DNA from: Nucisporomicrobium flavum | GTDB taxonomy: Bacteria > Actinomycetota > Actinomycetes > Mycobacteriales > Micromonosporaceae | Reading direction: 5' to 3' | NCBI RefSeq assembly: GCF_016464385.1 | Contig: NZ_JADMLH010000006.1 | Coordinates: 393,749-457,748, forward strand | Length of the DNA: 64,000 bases | In this document: positions 62,255 to 64,000 of the stretch, piece after piece | Layout of the letters: each line of letters starts with the position of its first letter | Numbering within the stretch: position 1 is the first letter of the stretch | Notes under the pieces: model-generated | Databases searched by the model: none | Seen by the model: only the letters and a program-made list of their open reading frames with translations | What the model was told of the DNA's origin: nothing | Program-made: the position numbers and the translations under genes

Positions 62255-62864
62255 CGTCGTCTTCAACCCGACCTTCCAGCACACCGACTACGTCGACAAC
62301 CGTGACCGGGTCCAGGCCGGCGGCCCGAACGGGTTCAACGCCCGGTTCCGTGCGCTGGCCGCGGATCTGACCGCGCTGCACGACGTGGTCACCGACGTGA
62401 ACACGGCGCTGGCGGCGCTGGGGCAGGGACCGGGACCGGTGCAGCAGACGCTCACCCTGTCCCCGGCCCTGGCGCCGGTCGCCGGATCCGGTGCCTGGGT
62501 ACAGGACACGTCCGGGTTCGCGTCCCGCTCCGGGGGCCTGACGAGTCTCGCCGGGGTGCAGTCGGTGTCGCTGCCGCACGGTGCGCGGATGGCGTCCTTC
62601 CACACCCTGGGCCAGAACAGCGGCACCGGGACGTTGCGGGTGGCGCTGATGCGGTCCCGGCTGCTGTCCACCGTCTCCCCGGCCGAGCGGCTCGCGCGGG
62701 TCACCGGCGACACCAACCCGTTCGACCTCAACGCGCCCGTGGATCCCAACAACGCGCTGGTCGACACCGTCCAGTTCCGGTACTTCGTCCTAGCCACCCT
62801 CGACGGCGCCGGACCCGGCGACACCGTCACCCTCTCCGGGTTCCAGGTCGTCTACACCGCCTGA
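62247..62864 (+). CDS. Uncharacterised tail protein
   Basis: A 205-residue protein overlapping the fibre gene by 8 bp. It opens with DVVFNPTFQHTDYVDNRDRV and a helix FNARFRALAADLTALHDVVTDVN, a coiled attachment segment, followed by beta strands (LTSLAGVQSVSLPHGARMASF, GTLRVALMRSRLLS, YFVLATLDGAGPGDTVTLSGF). The layout of an N-terminal coil and a beta C-domain would suit a small fibre or an adaptor to the preceding fibre. No named family was recognised. Confidence 0.7.
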   Translation: MADVVFNPTFQHTDYVDNRDRVQAGGPNGFNARFRALAADLTALHDVVTDVNTALAALGQGPGPVQQTLTLSPALAPVAGSGAWVQDTSGFASRSGGLTSLAGVQSVSLPHGARMASFHTLGQNSGTGTLRVALMRSRLLSTVSPAERLARVTGDTNPFDLNAPVDPNNALVDTVQFRYFVLATLDGAGPGDTVTLSGFQVVYTA

Positions 62865-62891
62865 GCCGGATTTCCTGACAGGAGGCCAGCA

Positions 62892-63980
62892 ATGCCACCG
62901 ATTCCCGGCGACCTCTACCTCAGCGTCGACTTCGGTTCGTCGCCCACCAAGGACGACGGCACGCGCCCGTACACCGGCGCGAACCCGCAGTGGAACAACT
63001 TCAGCATCGCGCTGAGCGGCGGGCCCAACGACACGCAGACCCGGGTCGGCGCGCAGACGTCGGTCAAGGTCCGGGTGTCCAACAAGGGCCAGGCGCCGGT
63101 CACCGATGTGCACGTCGACGCGTACGTGATGAATCCGTTCATCGGCATCGCCCACCCCAACCAGGCCATCCAGCGGCTGCGCGGATCGGTCGGCTCGGTC
63201 GCGCCGGGCTCGGGCAGTGCCGGGGCGGGCGACGCCCACGTGGTCACCTGCCTGGTCAACGGGTCGACCCCGTGGATCCCGACCAACGCCGAGCTCAACG
63301 CCACCATCAACGGTGACGGGCACATGTGCCTGATCGCCAACGTCTACTCCGACGCCGACAACGCCGACGACGGGCGCCAGCTGCTCGAGGCGGACGACTT
63401 CGCCGTGATCACCGACCAGCACCAGGGGCAGCGCAACATCACCGTACTGCCGATGAGCCTGCGGGCCGAACAGATCATGGAGTTCCTGGTGATGCCCGCC
63501 CCGCGTGGCATCGAGGAGACGTTCGTGGCCTTCGAACCCGTGGACCTGCGGGCCGGGCTGGGCGCCGGGGACCGCGCGCTGCTGGTGTCCCACGAGTTCG
63601 TCACCGCGGGTGAGAAGGGCGAAGGTGACGTCGGCGAGTTGGCTGTCCTGGTCAAGGGCAAGCCGTTCCCGCTCTTCGTCTCGGAACGCCCGCTCACGAC
63701 GAAGCTGTCGGTCGACGACATCGGTGAGCCGCCGTACGACGACCGCGACGACGACCACCCGGACTTCCGGGGCGGGCACTGGCCGCGCTTCCCGCACCGG
63801 CGCCACCACCGGCCGCGGCGGCACCGGATGCCGGCCTTCGAGGACGCCAAGCGTGGCCGGCTCCTGGTGCAGACCGACGAGGAGCGGCCGGGTGCCCTGC
63901 AGGCGGTCGACATCGTCCAGCGGGACGGCAAGGGCCGGGCACTGGGCGCGCTGCGCATGTTCACCGTCGCCACCGGCTGA
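62892..63980 (+). CDS. Uncharacterised tail-operon protein with CARDB-like N-domain
   Basis: A 362-residue protein with a strong AGGAGG site. Residues ~10-150 include VGAQTSVKVRVSNKGQAPVTDVHVDAYV, a pattern seen in cell-adhesion (CARDB-like) beta sandwiches. A middle beta region follows (NITVLPMSLRAEQIMEFLVM). Residues ~275-310 are an unusual Asp/Arg/His-rich linker (DDRDDDHPDFRGG and RRHHRPRRHR), and the end is a compact strand region GALQAVDIVQRDGKGRALG. It is the last complete gene in the window; the operon appears to continue. A structural or surface-attachment role is inferred. Confidence 0.65.
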   Translation: MPPIPGDLYLSVDFGSSPTKDDGTRPYTGANPQWNNFSIALSGGPNDTQTRVGAQTSVKVRVSNKGQAPVTDVHVDAYVMNPFIGIAHPNQAIQRLRGSVGSVAPGSGSAGAGDAHVVTCLVNGSTPWIPTNAELNATINGDGHMCLIANVYSDADNADDGRQLLEADDFAVITDQHQGQRNITVLPMSLRAEQIMEFLVMPAPRGIEETFVAFEPVDLRAGLGAGDRALLVSHEFVTAGEKGEGDVGELAVLVKGKPFPLFVSERPLTTKLSVDDIGEPPYDDRDDDHPDFRGGHWPRFPHRRHHRPRRHRMPAFEDAKRGRLLVQTDEERPGALQAVDIVQRDGKGRALGALRMFTVATG

Positions 63981-64000
63981 GAGCGGGCGTGGGCCGGGGC

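Noticed and set aside
51698..63980. Intact prophage
   Set aside because: Only tail and baseplate functions are present; no head, packaging, integration or lysis genes in 12 kb.

Overview
The window is GC-rich, with GC-biased third codon positions, GTG/TTG starts, Tat and lipoprotein export signals, AfsR-type (BTAD/NB-ARC/TPR) and CebR-like regulators and a HAIR heat-shock operator next to lon. This points to an actinomycete, plausibly of the Micromonosporaceae (inferred, not proven). No tRNA, rRNA, CRISPR array or insertion sequence was recognised. No gene-free stretch exceeds 300 bases. Gaps of about 100-260 bases hold promoters, operators and terminators, listed where a signal is visible.

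Region 1 (1-24.2 kb) is a plant-polysaccharide and deoxysugar utilisation island. A five-gene leftward operon encodes L-fuconate dehydratase, a ribose/rhamnose-type ABC importer and a lactonase-type amidohydrolase. A rightward pair of dehydrogenases and a divergent GntR/FCD regulator flank it. Together they read as an oxidative L-fucose pathway (fucose, fuconolactone, fuconate, 2-keto-3-deoxyfuconate). Around it lie secreted enzymes: a beta-helix protein with a CBM13, a GH54-type arabinofuranosidase, a CE1-type esterase, a GH95 alpha-L-fucosidase, a GH6 cellulase and a GH127-type beta-L-arabinofuranosidase. Promoters of the dehydrogenase pair, the beta-helix gene and the GH95 gene carry nearly the same 12-bp sequence at the predicted transcription start, which suggests one fucose regulon. 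The cellulase has its own CebR-like LacI repressor with two palindromic operators.

Region 2 (24.3-41.3 kb) is mixed: an MMPL transporter, a BTAD/NB-ARC/TPR regulator, a secreted serpin, a two-domain protein joining an NMN-adenylyltransferase-like fold to a methyltransferase, a 5'-broken MaoC gene, a rifampin-phosphotransferase-like PEP-utilising enzyme with its TetR regulator and two operators, a lysine-rich protein with a recently duplicated SAP-like repeat, a glyoxalase-fold protein, an FGGY kinase and Lon.

Region 3 (41.5-51.5 kb) is a compact, translationally coupled three-gene biosynthetic cluster: a polyketide synthase (AMP ligase-ACP-KS-AT-DH-KR-ACP-TE), a flavin halogenase and a chorismatase. 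Chorismate would give a hydroxybenzoate starter, which is activated, extended with malonate, reduced and dehydrated, halogenated and released by a thioesterase with Cys in place of the usual Ser.

Region 4 (51.7-64.0 kb) is one long rightward operon for a contractile phage-tail-like particle: sheath, tube, connector proteins, hub-spike, PAAR-like tip, gp25-like and J-like baseplate proteins, and a large gpI/LamG-type fibre protein. No capsid, terminase, integrase or lysis gene is visible, which favours an extracellular contractile injection system or tailocin over a prophage; the locus continues past the window.
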